From Paracoccaceae bacterium (GTDB lineage Bacteria > Pseudomonadota > Alphaproteobacteria > Rhodobacterales > Rhodobacteraceae), in NCBI GenBank assembly GCA_026989055.1, contig JALSKC010000037.1:1-64000 (forward strand): a stretch of 64,000 nt of DNA, written 5' to 3'. Below, piece by piece: positions 8,578 through 19,576 of the stretch. Position 1 is the first letter of the stretch, and each line of letters begins with the position of its first letter. The translations under genes were made by a program, and so were the position numbers. The notes beneath the pieces were generated by a model, which ran no database searches, was not told the DNA's origin, and saw only the letters and a program-made list of their open reading frames with translations.

Positions 8578-9102
8578 ATGGCCCCGGACATTCTCCTTTC
8601 CGAGCTGATCCTGCGTTCGGTGCGCGAGACCGCCGCCTTCGGCGCCGCCCTCGCGCCGGCGCTGCAGGCCGGCGATGTCATCCTGCTCGAAGGCGATGTC
8701 GGTGCCGGCAAGACCCATCTCGCCCGCGCCATCATCCGGGCCCGCCTTGCCGCGGCGGGAAAAGAGGAAGAGGACATCCCCTCTCCGACATTCACCCTCG
8801 TTCAGACCTATGACGCCGGAAGCTGCGAGATATGGCATGCCGATCTCTATCGTGTCGGGGATCCGGCGGAATGTTACGAGCTCGGACTGCCCGATGCCTT
8901 CGACACCGCGGTATGCCTTGTCGAATGGCCGGAGGCCCTGGCCGAAGCGCGGCCGGAAAACGCGCTCGTGCTGCACCTCGAGATGCTGCCGGAAGCCGGG
9001 TCGCGCCGGCTGCGGGCACGCGGGCCGGAAGCACGCTGGGCCGGGCCGGTTGCCCGGGCCCGGCGTCTGGCCGGCCCTGACACCGCCAGCCCCGGGAAGT
9101 GA
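8578..9102 (+). CDS. tsaE: tRNA threonylcarbamoyladenosine ATPase TsaE
   Basis: A 174-residue P-loop ATPase needed with TsaB, TsaC and TsaD to make t6A at position 37 of ANN-decoding tRNAs. The Walker A motif is GDVGAGKTHLAR. The family motifs PSPTFTLVQTY and HADLYR, followed by VEWPE, are all present. It sits 43 nt after divL, probably in the same transcript. In relatives two sugar-nucleotide genes (amgK and murU type) usually separate tsaE from addB; here only 45 nt do. Confidence 0.93.
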   Translation: MAPDILLSELILRSVRETAAFGAALAPALQAGDVILLEGDVGAGKTHLARAIIRARLAAAGKEEEDIPSPTFTLVQTYDAGSCEIWHADLYRVGDPAECYELGLPDAFDTAVCLVEWPEALAEARPENALVLHLEMLPEAGSRRLRARGPEARWAGPVARARRLAGPDTASPGK

Positions 9103-9147
9103 CATGCGAGGTTTTCATTACCGGCGCGAACTGCCAAGCTGAAGCCG

Positions 9148-12111
9148 ATGTTCGAGCCCAGCAGGATACCCAGGGTCTTTGCCTGCCCGCCCGGAGCGGA
9201 TTTTCCGCAGGTCCTGGTTGACGGGCTCCTGGAACGGCTTTCCGGGCAGCCGCCGCAGGCCCTGGCCCGGGTGGAGCTGATCGTCAACACCCGGCGCATG
9301 CGGCGACGCATCCTGCGATTGTTCGACAGCGGCCCGCCCCGGCTCCTGCCGCGGATCCGGCTGGTCTCGGAGCTTGCCCTGGAACCGACTTCGGAACTGC
9401 CCCGGATGCCGGTCTCGCCGCTGCGGATACGCTTCGAACTGGCACAGCTGATCGCCCGCCTGCTCGATCGGGAACCCGACATCGCGCCGCGCGCGGCCCT
9501 GTATGAGCTCGCCGACAGCCTGGCCTCTCTTGTCGGCGAAATGCATGACGAGGGCGTGCAGCCGGACGACATCCTTTCGCTCGATGTCGCCGACCTTTCC
9601 GGCCACTGGGCACGCAGCCTGAAGTTCCTGGAGATCGCGACTTCCTTTCTTGCCGGGCGGCTCGGGGAAAATCCCGACCATGCGGCCCGCCAGCGTCAGG
9701 TGGTCGAGTGGCTGTCCCGGCGCTGGGAGAGCCGGCCGCCGGCGCATCCGGTCATCATCGCCGGATCCACCGGCTCGCGGGCCACCACCTCGCTCCTGAT
9801 GCAGTCAGTCGCCCGCCTGCCGCAGGGGGCCGTCATCCTGCCCGGGTTCGACTTCGAACAGCCCGACGCCGTCTGGGAAAGGCTCGACAGCGCCCCGTCA
9901 GGCGAGGACCACCCGCAGTTCCGGTTCCGCCGGCTGATGCGCGCGCTCGATCTGTCGCCCGGAGACATCCGGCCCTGGCACGGCAGCCTTCCGGCCGATA
10001 TCCGGGCGCGCAACCGGCTGGTTTCCCTGGCGCTCAGGCCGGCCCCCGTCACCGGGCAGTGGATGTCCGAGGGGCCGGCGCTTGCCGGGCTGGCGGAGGC
10101 GACCGGGCGGATGACCCTGGTCGAGGCGCCCTCACCCCGGCAGGAGGCCGCCGCCATCGCCGCAATCCTGCGCCAGGCCGCCGAGGAGGGCCGGCGCGCT
10201 GCCCTCGTCACGCCGGACCGGACACTGACCCGCCGGGTGAAGGCCGCGCTGGAACGCTGGCGCATCCTGCCCGACATCAGCGCCGGCGAACCGCTGCACC
10301 TGACCGCCCCCGGGCGGCTGTTCCTGATGGCCGGCGCGCTGCCCTGCCAGCGCCTGACCTCTGACCGGGCACTCGCCCTTCTGAAGCACCCCCTCGTCTG
10401 CGCCGCCCCGCAGCAGCGCAAAACGCATCTGGAGCGGGTCCGCCGGTTCGAACTGGCACTGCGCCGGAACGGGCCGGCCTTCCCCTCGCGGGAATTCCTG
10501 ATGTCCCGGGCAGAAGACGGGGAAGGGCTGCAGGATGCCGATCGCGACTGGGCGATCTGGGTCTGCCGGCTGCTCTTCCGGCAGGAAGAAGCCGGTCTCC
10601 GCCCGCTCGCCGCGCATTTCGCCGACCATCTTTCCCGCGTCCGGGCGCTGGTCGCCGGCCCCGACGGCACCGACGAATCGGCGCTCTGGAGCGGCGCCGC
10701 CGGGCAGGAGCTCGAGCGCGTGACCGGCGAGATCGCTGCCGAAGCCGCCGGCGCCGGCAACATCACCGCAGCGGAATACCTGAACCTGTTCCGGGCGATC
10801 CTGGAGCGGCGCGAGGCCCGAGAACAACGGCATACTCACCCGGACATCACCATCTGGGGCACGCTGGAAGCGCGGGTTCAGGGGGCCGATCTGGTGATTC
10901 TCGGCGGGCTCAACGAAGGCATCTGGCCCGAGCAACCGGCGGCCGACCCCTGGCTGAACCGGGAAATGCGGCACCGGGCCGGGCTGCTGCTGCCGGAGCG
11001 GCGGATCGGGCTCGCGGCCCATGACTTCCAGCAGGCTGTCGCTGCCGGACAGGTTGTGCTCAGCCGGGCGGTGCGCGACGAGGATGCCCAGGCGGTGCCC
11101 TCACGCTGGCTGAACCGGCTCTGCAACCTGCTGCGCGGCGCCTCGGAGGAAAGCGCGGCGCTCCTGGAGCAGATGCGGGCCCGCGGCCAGGTCTGGCTCG
11201 ACCTGGCCCGGACGCTGGAACTTCCGGACCGGACCGAGCCGCCGGCGCCCCGACCGGCGCCCCGGCCGCCGCGCGCAGCCCGGCCGCAACGGCTGTCGGT
11301 GACCAGCATAAACCGGCTGATCCGCGATCCCTATGCCATCTACGCCCGCCACATCCTGGGGCTGGAACCCCTCGCCCCCCTGCGCCCGGAACCCGACCCC
11401 CTTCTGCGCGGTTCGGTCCTGCATCTGGTGATGGAGCGCTTCATCCGGCAGTATGACCCTTCCGAACCCCTGCCGGAGCTGCGGCGCAGGCTCATGCAGG
11501 TTGCCGATGCGGTGCTGAAGCGGCACGTCCCCTGGCTGACGGCACGGGTGCTCTGGAGAAGCCGGCTCGAAAAGGTGGCGGATTCCTTTCTTGCCGACGA
11601 GCAGGCCCGGCGCGCGCATGCCACGCCGGTGGCGCTTGAAGTCAGCGGCCGGCTGAAGCTTTGCGACCCCCCCTTCACCCTCACGGCGCGGGCGGACCGG
11701 ATAGACCGGACCGACGACGGAGAATATGTCGTCTACGACTACAAGAGCGGCCCTCCCCCTTCGAAAAAGCAGATGCGCTTTTTCGACAAGCAGCTGATCC
11801 TCGAAGCGCTCATCCTCCGGCAGGGCGGGTTCGACGGCCTGCCGGCGGGGCCGGTTGCGGCGGTGGAGCATGTCGGCCTCGGCGCGCCGGACCAGTGCCG
11901 GCGCTACCCGCTGCGGAGCGACGAACTCGACAGTGCCGACAGCGAGCTGCGGCAGCTTCTTGCCGCCTATGGCCGCCGAGAACAGGGCTATACCGCCCGA
12001 CGGGCCGTGGCCCGGATGCGTTTTTCCGGCGATTACGACCACCTGGCGCGCTATGGCGAATGGGATGAAACCTGCACCCCGGAACCCCTGGAGGTCGGCC
12101 ATGAGCCCTGA
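9148..12111 (+). CDS. addB: Double-strand break repair protein AddB
   Basis: A 987-residue subunit of the AddAB helicase-nuclease that resects DNA ends for RecA loading, the alphaproteobacterial counterpart of RecBCD. The N-terminal part resembles an inactivated UvrD-like helicase. The C-terminal third holds a RecB-type PD-(D/E)XK nuclease with the catalytic line YVVYDYKSGPPPSKKQ and, upstream, LRGSVLHLVMERF. Length is typical for the alphaproteobacterial form. The last 11 nt overlap addA, implying translational coupling. Confidence 0.94.
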   Translation: MFEPSRIPRVFACPPGADFPQVLVDGLLERLSGQPPQALARVELIVNTRRMRRRILRLFDSGPPRLLPRIRLVSELALEPTSELPRMPVSPLRIRFELAQLIARLLDREPDIAPRAALYELADSLASLVGEMHDEGVQPDDILSLDVADLSGHWARSLKFLEIATSFLAGRLGENPDHAARQRQVVEWLSRRWESRPPAHPVIIAGSTGSRATTSLLMQSVARLPQGAVILPGFDFEQPDAVWERLDSAPSGEDHPQFRFRRLMRALDLSPGDIRPWHGSLPADIRARNRLVSLALRPAPVTGQWMSEGPALAGLAEATGRMTLVEAPSPRQEAAAIAAILRQAAEEGRRAALVTPDRTLTRRVKAALERWRILPDISAGEPLHLTAPGRLFLMAGALPCQRLTSDRALALLKHPLVCAAPQQRKTHLERVRRFELALRRNGPAFPSREFLMSRAEDGEGLQDADRDWAIWVCRLLFRQEEAGLRPLAAHFADHLSRVRALVAGPDGTDESALWSGAAGQELERVTGEIAAEAAGAGNITAAEYLNLFRAILERREAREQRHTHPDITIWGTLEARVQGADLVILGGLNEGIWPEQPAADPWLNREMRHRAGLLLPERRIGLAAHDFQQAVAAGQVVLSRAVRDEDAQAVPSRWLNRLCNLLRGASEESAALLEQMRARGQVWLDLARTLELPDRTEPPAPRPAPRPPRAARPQRLSVTSINRLIRDPYAIYARHILGLEPLAPLRPEPDPLLRGSVLHLVMERFIRQYDPSEPLPELRRRLMQVADAVLKRHVPWLTARVLWRSRLEKVADSFLADEQARRAHATPVALEVSGRLKLCDPPFTLTARADRIDRTDDGEYVVYDYKSGPPPSKKQMRFFDKQLILEALILRQGGFDGLPAGPVAAVEHVGLGAPDQCRRYPLRSDELDSADSELRQLLAAYGRREQGYTARRAVARMRFSGDYDHLARYGEWDETCTPEPLEVGHEP

Positions 12112-15100
12112 TGCGGCAACCCGGCGCCAGATCGAGGCGGCGGATCCGGCCGTTTCCGCCTGGCTGTCGGCGAATGCGGGCTCGGGCAAGACCCGGGTTC
12201 TGACCGATCGCGTGGCGCGGCTGCTGCTGCGGGGCGTGCCGCCGCAGAACATTCTCTGCCTGACCTACACCCGGGCCGCCGCCGCCGAGATGCAGAACCG
12301 CCTTTTCGCACGTCTGGGCGACTGGGCGATGCTGCCCGATGAGGCGCTGCGCGAACAGCTCGCCACCCTGGGCGAGGAAGGCTGCGCGGCGGGGCCGGGC
12401 CTGGATTTCGCCCGCACGCTGTTCGCCCGCGCAATCGAAACCCCGGGCGGGCTGCGGATCCAGACAATCCATTCCTTCTGCGCCGCGCTGCTGCGCCGCT
12501 TTCCGCTGGAAAGCGGGATCTCGCCGCTGTTCCGGACCCTGGAAGAACCGGACACGAAACAGCTGCACGAAGAGGTTCTCGATGCGCTGGCCGGCGGCCC
12601 CGAAGCCGCGCTGCTTGCCGATGTGGCGCGCCTTTTCAGCGGCGCCGACATCGGAAAGCTCGCCGCCGAGGTCGCCTCTGCCGCCGCCGGGTTTTCCCCG
12701 CCGGCGGATGCCCGCAGGATATGGCGCCTGCTCGGGCTTTCCGAGAAGCTCGACGAAGGCGGGCTGCTGGCCCGGGTCTTCACCGGGGAAGAAGCGTCAC
12801 TCGTCGCCGCGCTGCGGCCGATCCTGGAGGCCAGCGGCCGGGACAACGACCACAAGCTTGCCGAAAAACTGGCCGCGATCGACCTTTCCGCACCGCGGCT
12901 TTCCGACCTCGAAGCCCTGCTGGAGTTCTTTCTCTACAAGGAAACGGCGACAATCTCCCCCGGTGCCGCCAAAACCGACAGGATGCCGACGAAGGCCCTG
13001 CGCGAGGCCCACCCGGAAATCGTTGCGCGGCTGCATGACTTCATGCGCCGGGTGGAAGCCGCGCAGGAGCCGTTCCGGGCGCTTCTGACAGCGCGCCGGA
13101 CGCTCGCGCTGCACCGCTTCGCCGGCGCCTTCCTGGCCGGGCTGGAAGCCCGCAAGCAGGCCCGGGGCGTGCTCGATTTCGATGACCTGATCGCCCGCGC
13201 CACCGCCCTGCTGTCCGATCCGGCGGTTGCCCAGTGGGTGCTCTACAAGCTCGACGGCGGGCTGGACCACATCCTGGTGGACGAGGCCCAGGACACGAGC
13301 CCCGGGCAGTGGAAGGTGATTTCGCTGCTCGCGCGGGAATTCGCCGCCGGCGAGGGCGCGCGCCCGGAAACGGAGCGCACCATCTTCGTGGTCGGAGACT
13401 TCAAGCAGTCGATCTACTCCTTCCAGGGAGCGGACCCGGGCGAATTCGCACGCATGCGGGAAGATTTCGCAGCCCGCCTCGAAGGCGCCGGCAAGACGCT
13501 CCGCAGGGGGATTCTGGAACATTCCTTCCGCTCCGCCCCGGCGATTCTCCGATTCGTCGATGCCGTCTTCCGCGAAAATCCCGCACAGGGAATCGGCGGC
13601 CCTCCGAGCCATGTCGCCTATCATGCGGAAATGCCCGGGCGGGTGGATCTCTGGCCGCTCGAGGAGGCCCCCGAACAGCCGGACGACAGCCCCTGGTACA
13701 TGCCGGTCGACAGGCCTGCCGCCAACGATCCGCAGGTGATCCTGGCCGACCGGCTGGCGCGCTGGATCCGGCAGCAGTGCGAAACCGGGGTGCTGCCGGA
13801 ACGCGACGGCACCTCCCGCCCGATATGGCCGGGCGACTTCCTGATCCTGGTCCAGAAGCGCTCCGAGCTGTTCCACGAGATCATCCGGGCCTGCAAGGCA
13901 CACGGCCTTCCGATTGCCGGCGCAGACAGGTTGCGGCTGGATGCCGAGCTTGCGGTGAAGGATCTGCTGGCACTGCTGTCGTTCCTGGATACGCCGGAGG
14001 ATGATCTGTCGCTGGCCGCGGCGCTGCGCTCTCCCCTGTGCGGGCTCGACGAGTCGGCGCTGTTCGATCTGGCCCACGGCCGGGGCGAACGCAGGCTCTG
14101 GGCGGTGCTCCTGGAGCGGCGCGAACGCTTCCCCGGAACCGTCGGGATGCTCGAGGACCTGCGCGCCGTGGTGGACTATCTGAGCCCCTACGAACTTCTG
14201 GAGCGGATCCTGGTCCGCCATGACGGCCGGGCCCGGCTTCTGGCACGTCTGGGGCCGGAGGCGGAGGAAGGCGTTGATGCGCTGCTGGAGCGCGCCCTTG
14301 CCCACGAACGCCGCGAACCTCCGAGCCTGACCGGCTTTCTCGCCTGGCAGGGCGGCAGCGATACCGAGATCAGGCGCCGGACCGATACCGCCGCCGGGAG
14401 CATCCGTGTCATGACGACTCATGGCGCCAAGGGGCTGGAGGCTCCCATCGTAATCCTGCCCGACACCAACGACAGACAGCCGGACGAGGGCGGGGAAATC
14501 CTCCGGAGCGATGACGGCACCGCCCTGTGGCGCCCGGCAAAGGCCCAGCTTCTTCCGGCGCCGCTCCGGGATCTGGCGGCAACCGCACGCCAGGCCCGGC
14601 AGGACGAGCACGACCGGCTGCTCTACGTCGCCATGACCCGGGCCGAAAGGTGGCTCGTCCTGTGCGGCGCGAAAAAGAAAAAGGCGAGGTCGGCGGAAGA
14701 CAGCTGGTACCGGAAGCTCGAACGGGCGATGCGCGCCCTGGATACCGAACCTCTCGACACTCCGACCGGCGCCGGCCTGCGGCACCGGCAAGGGGAGTGG
14801 CCGCCCGCCGCGCAGCGGGACTCCGGGCCGAAGGCGGAAGGGAAAGGCCCGCCCGAAGGGGCCGGCGGCACCGCCCTGCCCGGCTGGGCCCTGTCGCCCG
14901 CCGCCAGGCCGGATCCCCGGCCGGAACCCCTTTCGCCCTCGTCCGTGGCGGGAGCCAAGGCGCTGCCCGGCAGCCCCGACGCACTCGAGGAAGACGCGGC
15001 CATGCTGCGCGGCACCCGCATCCATCTCCTGCTGCAGCACCTGCCCCGCTTTGCCCCCGCGGAGCGCGAGAGCATCGCCCGCCAGCTGCTCCGGGGGAAC

Positions 15101-15532
15101 GGGCAGGAACCGTCGCCCGCCGAATTCCGCGATGTCCTGGACGAGGCCCTGCGCGTGCTGGAAGATCCGGATCTTGCCTGGATCTTCCGCGAGGAGAGCT
15201 TTTCCGAAGTCGGCATTTCCGCCGCGCTGCCGGCCTTGTCGGGGCAACGTATTCGCGGAACGATCGACCGGCTCGTCCTGTCGGAGGGGCGGGTCAGCAT
15301 CGTCGATTTCAAGACCAACCGCACCGTGCCCGACCGCCCCGAGGAGGTTCCGGCGGGAATCCTGCGACAAATGGCCCTCTACCTGGAAGCGGTCGAGGCG
15401 CTCTATCCGGATCATGTGGTGGAGTTGTCGATCCTGTGGAGCAGCCTTCCCGCGCTGATGCGGCTTCCGCAGGACATCGTCAGGAACGCCCTGCGCGCAC
15501 CCCCTGCGCCCGGAACCGATCCGCCGGCTTGA
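12101..15532 (+). CDS. addA: Double-strand break repair helicase AddA
   Basis: A 1143-residue UvrD-type helicase with a C-terminal nuclease. Visible motifs, in order: Walker A ANAGSGKT, TYTRAAAAEM, LDFDDLI, the DEAQDT box (VDEAQDTSPGQW), GDFKQSIYSFQGADP, TTHGAKGLEAP, YVAMTRAE, and the RecB-type nuclease signature GTIDRL...VDFKTNR. It starts inside the last codons of addB. The stop codon TGA is part of a TTGACC that looks like the -35 element of the trxA promoter. Confidence 0.95.
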   Translation: MSPDAATRRQIEAADPAVSAWLSANAGSGKTRVLTDRVARLLLRGVPPQNILCLTYTRAAAAEMQNRLFARLGDWAMLPDEALREQLATLGEEGCAAGPGLDFARTLFARAIETPGGLRIQTIHSFCAALLRRFPLESGISPLFRTLEEPDTKQLHEEVLDALAGGPEAALLADVARLFSGADIGKLAAEVASAAAGFSPPADARRIWRLLGLSEKLDEGGLLARVFTGEEASLVAALRPILEASGRDNDHKLAEKLAAIDLSAPRLSDLEALLEFFLYKETATISPGAAKTDRMPTKALREAHPEIVARLHDFMRRVEAAQEPFRALLTARRTLALHRFAGAFLAGLEARKQARGVLDFDDLIARATALLSDPAVAQWVLYKLDGGLDHILVDEAQDTSPGQWKVISLLAREFAAGEGARPETERTIFVVGDFKQSIYSFQGADPGEFARMREDFAARLEGAGKTLRRGILEHSFRSAPAILRFVDAVFRENPAQGIGGPPSHVAYHAEMPGRVDLWPLEEAPEQPDDSPWYMPVDRPAANDPQVILADRLARWIRQQCETGVLPERDGTSRPIWPGDFLILVQKRSELFHEIIRACKAHGLPIAGADRLRLDAELAVKDLLALLSFLDTPEDDLSLAAALRSPLCGLDESALFDLAHGRGERRLWAVLLERRERFPGTVGMLEDLRAVVDYLSPYELLERILVRHDGRARLLARLGPEAEEGVDALLERALAHERREPPSLTGFLAWQGGSDTEIRRRTDTAAGSIRVMTTHGAKGLEAPIVILPDTNDRQPDEGGEILRSDDGTALWRPAKAQLLPAPLRDLAATARQARQDEHDRLLYVAMTRAERWLVLCGAKKKKARSAEDSWYRKLERAMRALDTEPLDTPTGAGLRHRQGEWPPAAQRDSGPKAEGKGPPEGAGGTALPGWALSPAARPDPRPEPLSPSSVAGAKALPGSPDALEEDAAMLRGTRIHLLLQHLPRFAPAERESIARQLLRGNGQEPSPAEFRDVLDEALRVLEDPDLAWIFREESFSEVGISAALPALSGQRIRGTIDRLVLSEGRVSIVDFKTNRTVPDRPEEVPAGILRQMALYLEAVEALYPDHVVELSILWSSLPALMRLPQDIVRNALRAPPAPGTDPPA

Positions 15533-15556
15533 CCTTGGCCGACCCGGCCCATAGGT
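15529..15556 (+). promoter_or_regulatory. Probable sigma-70 promoter of trxA
   Basis: TTGACC (15529-15534), a 16-nt spacer, then ATAGGT (15551-15556), 33 nt before the trxA ATG. The -35 hexamer includes the addA stop codon. Confidence 0.35.
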
Positions 15557-15588
15557 AGCGGGCGAAGCTTGATACCAGGAGAACCGAA

Positions 15589-15909
15589 ATGGCCACCGTC
15601 CCCGTCACCGATCAGACCTTTGAAGCCGAAGTCCTCCAGTCCGACATCCCGGTGGTTGTGGATTTCTGGGCCGAGTGGTGCGGCCCCTGCCGCCAGATCG
15701 GCCCGGCGCTGGAAGAACTGTCGGAGGAATTCGACGGCAGGATCAAGATCGCCAAGGTGAACGTGGACGAAAACCCCGGCTCTCCGGCCCAGCTTGGCGT
15801 GCGCGGGATCCCCGCACTGTTCCTGTTCAAGGACGGCAAGGTGGTCTCGAACAAGATCGGCGCCGCCCCCAAGGCAGCGCTGCAGAGCTGGATCGAAGAG
15901 GCGCTCTGA
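15589..15909 (+). CDS. trxA: Thioredoxin
   Basis: A 106-residue cytosolic thioredoxin with the active site Trp-Cys31-Gly-Pro-Cys34, the preceding buried Asp in VVDFWAEW and the cis-proline in GIPALFLF. It reduces disulfides in ribonucleotide reductase and other targets, taking electrons from thioredoxin reductase. It has an AGGAGA ribosome-binding site. Its position directly after addAB is conserved in the group. Confidence 0.96.
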   Translation: MATVPVTDQTFEAEVLQSDIPVVVDFWAEWCGPCRQIGPALEELSEEFDGRIKIAKVNVDENPGSPAQLGVRGIPALFLFKDGKVVSNKIGAAPKAALQSWIEEAL

Positions 15910-16011
15910 GCCGCCGCGTTTCCGGGGCCGGTTTCCGGGCAGCTGCCCGCGAACCGCGCCGCCCCATGCGGCGAGCCGCGCCGGCCGGGCGCCTGCACGC
16001 TGGAGGACGCG

Positions 16012-16569
16012 ATGCCCGAACAGGAATTTCCCGGCTGGCACGGCACGACGATTCTCGCGGTGCGCAAGGGGGGCGAGGTCGTGCTTGCCGGCGACGGGCA
16101 GGTGAGTCTCGGGCAGACGGTGATCAAGGGAAGCGCCCGGAAGGTGCGGCGCCTGAACAGCGGCGGACAGGAGATCCTGGCCGGTTTCGCCGGTTCCACG
16201 GCCGATGCCTTCACCCTTCTGGAGCGGCTCGAAGCCAGGCTGGAGGCCAGGCCGGGGCAGCTTGCCCGGGCGGCCATCGACCTGGCGAAGGACTGGCGCA
16301 CCGACAAGTATCTGCAGAAGCTGGAGGCGATGCTGATCGTCACCGACGGAACCGACCTTCTGGTGATCACCGGCGCCGGAGACGTGCTTTCCCCCGAACA
16401 TGACGTGGCGGCGATCGGCTCGGGCGGGAACTATGCCCTGGCGGCGGCGCGCGCCCTCATGGACAGCGACATGAGCGCCGAAGAGATCGCCTGCAAGGCG
16501 ATGGCGATCGCCGCCGACATCTGCGTTTACACGAACGGCAGGCTGACGCTGGAAAAGCTGGAAGGCTGA
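16012..16569 (+). CDS. hslV: ATP-dependent protease subunit HslV
   Basis: The 185-residue proteolytic subunit of the HslUV (ClpQY) protease. The short propeptide ends before the HGTTIL motif, whose first threonine becomes the N-terminal nucleophile after processing. The family motifs [33 protein letters not shown] and [15 protein letters not shown] are intact. The ATPase partner hslU follows after one intervening gene whose reading frame joins the two. Confidence 0.96.
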   Translation: MPEQEFPGWHGTTILAVRKGGEVVLAGDGQVSLGQTVIKGSARKVRRLNSGGQEILAGFAGSTADAFTLLERLEARLEARPGQLARAAIDLAKDWRTDKYLQKLEAMLIVTDGTDLLVITGAGDVLSPEHDVAAIGSGGNYALAAARALMDSDMSAEEIACKAMAIAADICVYTNGRLTLEKLEG

Positions 16570-16571
16570 GC

Positions 16572-17659
16572 GTGCCGCAGCTGGAAGAGGACGATATCCG
16601 CGCTGCCGTTTCCGCCGGCATCCTGAGCGAGGCGCAGGCCGCCGGGCTGCTGGCGCTGTTCCGCCAGCGCCGGGGAATCCGCCGCCACATGGCGGCGGAA
16701 GACGAGCCCTTCGAGTTCTTCCGCGGCTTTTCCGAGATCTTCGTGACCGCCGGCCTGGCGCTGCTGCTGGGCGGGATCCTGGCCCAGATGCTGATTGCCG
16801 GCGCCGGCGCCGCGGTGCCCTTCGTCGGCCTGGCTGCAACCTTCGCCCTGTCGTTCTACTTCATCCGCAGGCGCCGGATGAACCTGCCCGGGATGCTCCT
16901 TGCCGCCTGTTTCGGCATCTTCCTGAGCGCTGCCACCCTTGCGCTCGCCACCGAGAACACCCCCGACCTCGTAACCCTGCCGCGACTCGTCGGTCTGGTG
17001 GGGATGGCCGGGATGGCCGCCCATTTCGCACTTTTCCGACTGCCGTTCTCGATGTTCGTCTTCGGCGTCTTCGGCTGGATCACGACCTATGCCTTCATCA
17101 CCGAAGACCGCCTCGGCCTGTGGCGGAACCTTCCCGAAAGCCTGTTCGACCTTGCCGGCGAATCGTCGCTGGCCTCGGGCTCGCTGATCTTCGGCCTCGC
17201 GGCCTTCGCGCTGGGCATCTTCTTCGACATGCGCGACCCGCATCGCGTCAGCCGCTGGTCGGCAACCGGCTTCTGGCTGCACGTGCTTGCGGCTCCGGCG
17301 CTGGTCAACACCGCGGCGATGACGCTCTACAACCGCGGCGACACAACCGGCTACGTCCTGACGGCAGCCCTGCTTCTCGTCGTCACGCTGTTGTCGCTGA
17401 TCATCGACCGGCGTTCCTTCATGGCTGCCGGGCTCGTGTATCTCGGAGCGCTGATCGCGGTTGCGCTGGGCCGTGACGGAAGCGGCGCCGGAAACGGCAT
17501 CGTTGCGACAATGCTGATTCTCGGCGCCTTCATCACCGCCCTGGGAAGCTGGTGGGTCCGGATCCGCGACTGGCTGATGCGCAACCTGCCCGACTTTCCG
17601 CTGAAGGACCGCCTTCCACCGTATTCATGTTCCGTCGTTTCCGCCACCGAGGATACCCG

Positions 17660-17663
<4 letters not shown>
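16572..17663 (+). CDS. Multi-pass membrane protein between hslV and hslU
   Basis: A 363-residue protein with about 9-10 hydrophobic helices between residue 50 and the C-terminal region. The N-terminal 45 residues are soluble and charged ([19 protein letters not shown]), resembling the start of DUF2157-type membrane proteins; the family assignment is tentative. It uses a GTG start 2 nt after the hslV stop and its stop overlaps the hslU start (ATGA), so the three are almost certainly one transcript and translationally coupled. A role in membrane-protein quality control with HslUV is a guess from position only. Confidence 0.7.
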
Positions 17664-18967
<1,304 letters not shown>

Positions 18968-18979
18968 TGCGCCGGCCGT

Positions 18980-19576
18980 TCAGCGCCGGCGCTTCAGATA
19001 GACATACAACGCGCCGGCGCCGCCGTGCCGGCCATGCGCCTCGCTGACCTGGAGCACCATCTGCGCCAGCGGCCCGCTCTGCAGCCACTGCGGCACATGG
19101 TGGCGAAGAACCCCCGGCCGAATCGGGATCGGACCGTCTCCGCGGTCGCGGCCGCGACCCTTTCCCGTGATCACCAGCACCAGCCGGACCCCGCGCGACC
19201 ATGATTCGGTGATGAAAGCGCTCAGCGCCGGATGCGCCTGCGCCACCGTCATCCCGTGCAGGTCGATGCGGGCCTGCGGTGCCAGCCTGCCCCGGCGCAG
19301 CCGCGCATATTGCCTGCTGTCCATGCGCGGGGCCACCGGAGCAGGCTCTGTCTTTCCGGCCGTGCCGGTCGTCGCCTTCTCGCCGATTCGAAAGGCCGCC
19401 GGCACCCATTCGCGGGCGGGAGCAGGACCCGGATCGGCGGTTTGCTCCATCTTCCGGGCAAGCTTGCGGGCACTGCCCGCGCCCGGCTCTCCGCCCAGCG
19501 GCGCCACCCTCCGGCGCACCCGGTTCCAGAGCGCCCTTTCCTCGGGGCTCAGCCCGCGCGGCCCGTTCCCGCTCAT
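18980..19576 (-). CDS. Smr/MutS2 C-terminal domain protein
   Basis: A 198-residue protein. The N-terminal 100 residues look disordered and charged. The Smr domain follows, with the motifs IDLHGMTVAQAH, VITGKGRG, LRHHVPQWL and HGRHGGAGALYVYLKR. Smr domains are DNA or RNA endonucleases or nucleic-acid-binding modules; the substrate of stand-alone proteins like this is unsettled. Its ATG overlaps the mltA stop, placing it as the last gene of tim44-mltA-smr. It converges on hslU. Confidence 0.88.
   Translation of the reverse strand: MSGNGPRGLSPEERALWNRVRRRVAPLGGEPGAGSARKLARKMEQTADPGPAPAREWVPAAFRIGEKATTGTAGKTEPAPVAPRMDSRQYARLRRGRLAPQARIDLHGMTVAQAHPALSAFITESWSRGVRLVLVITGKGRGRDRGDGPIPIRPGVLRHHVPQWLQSGPLAQMVLQVSEAHGRHGGAGALYVYLKRRR

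Noticed and set aside
12797-15415. An 872-codon frame antisense to addA
   Set aside because: No domain is recognised, and addA is clearly real with all helicase motifs in order.
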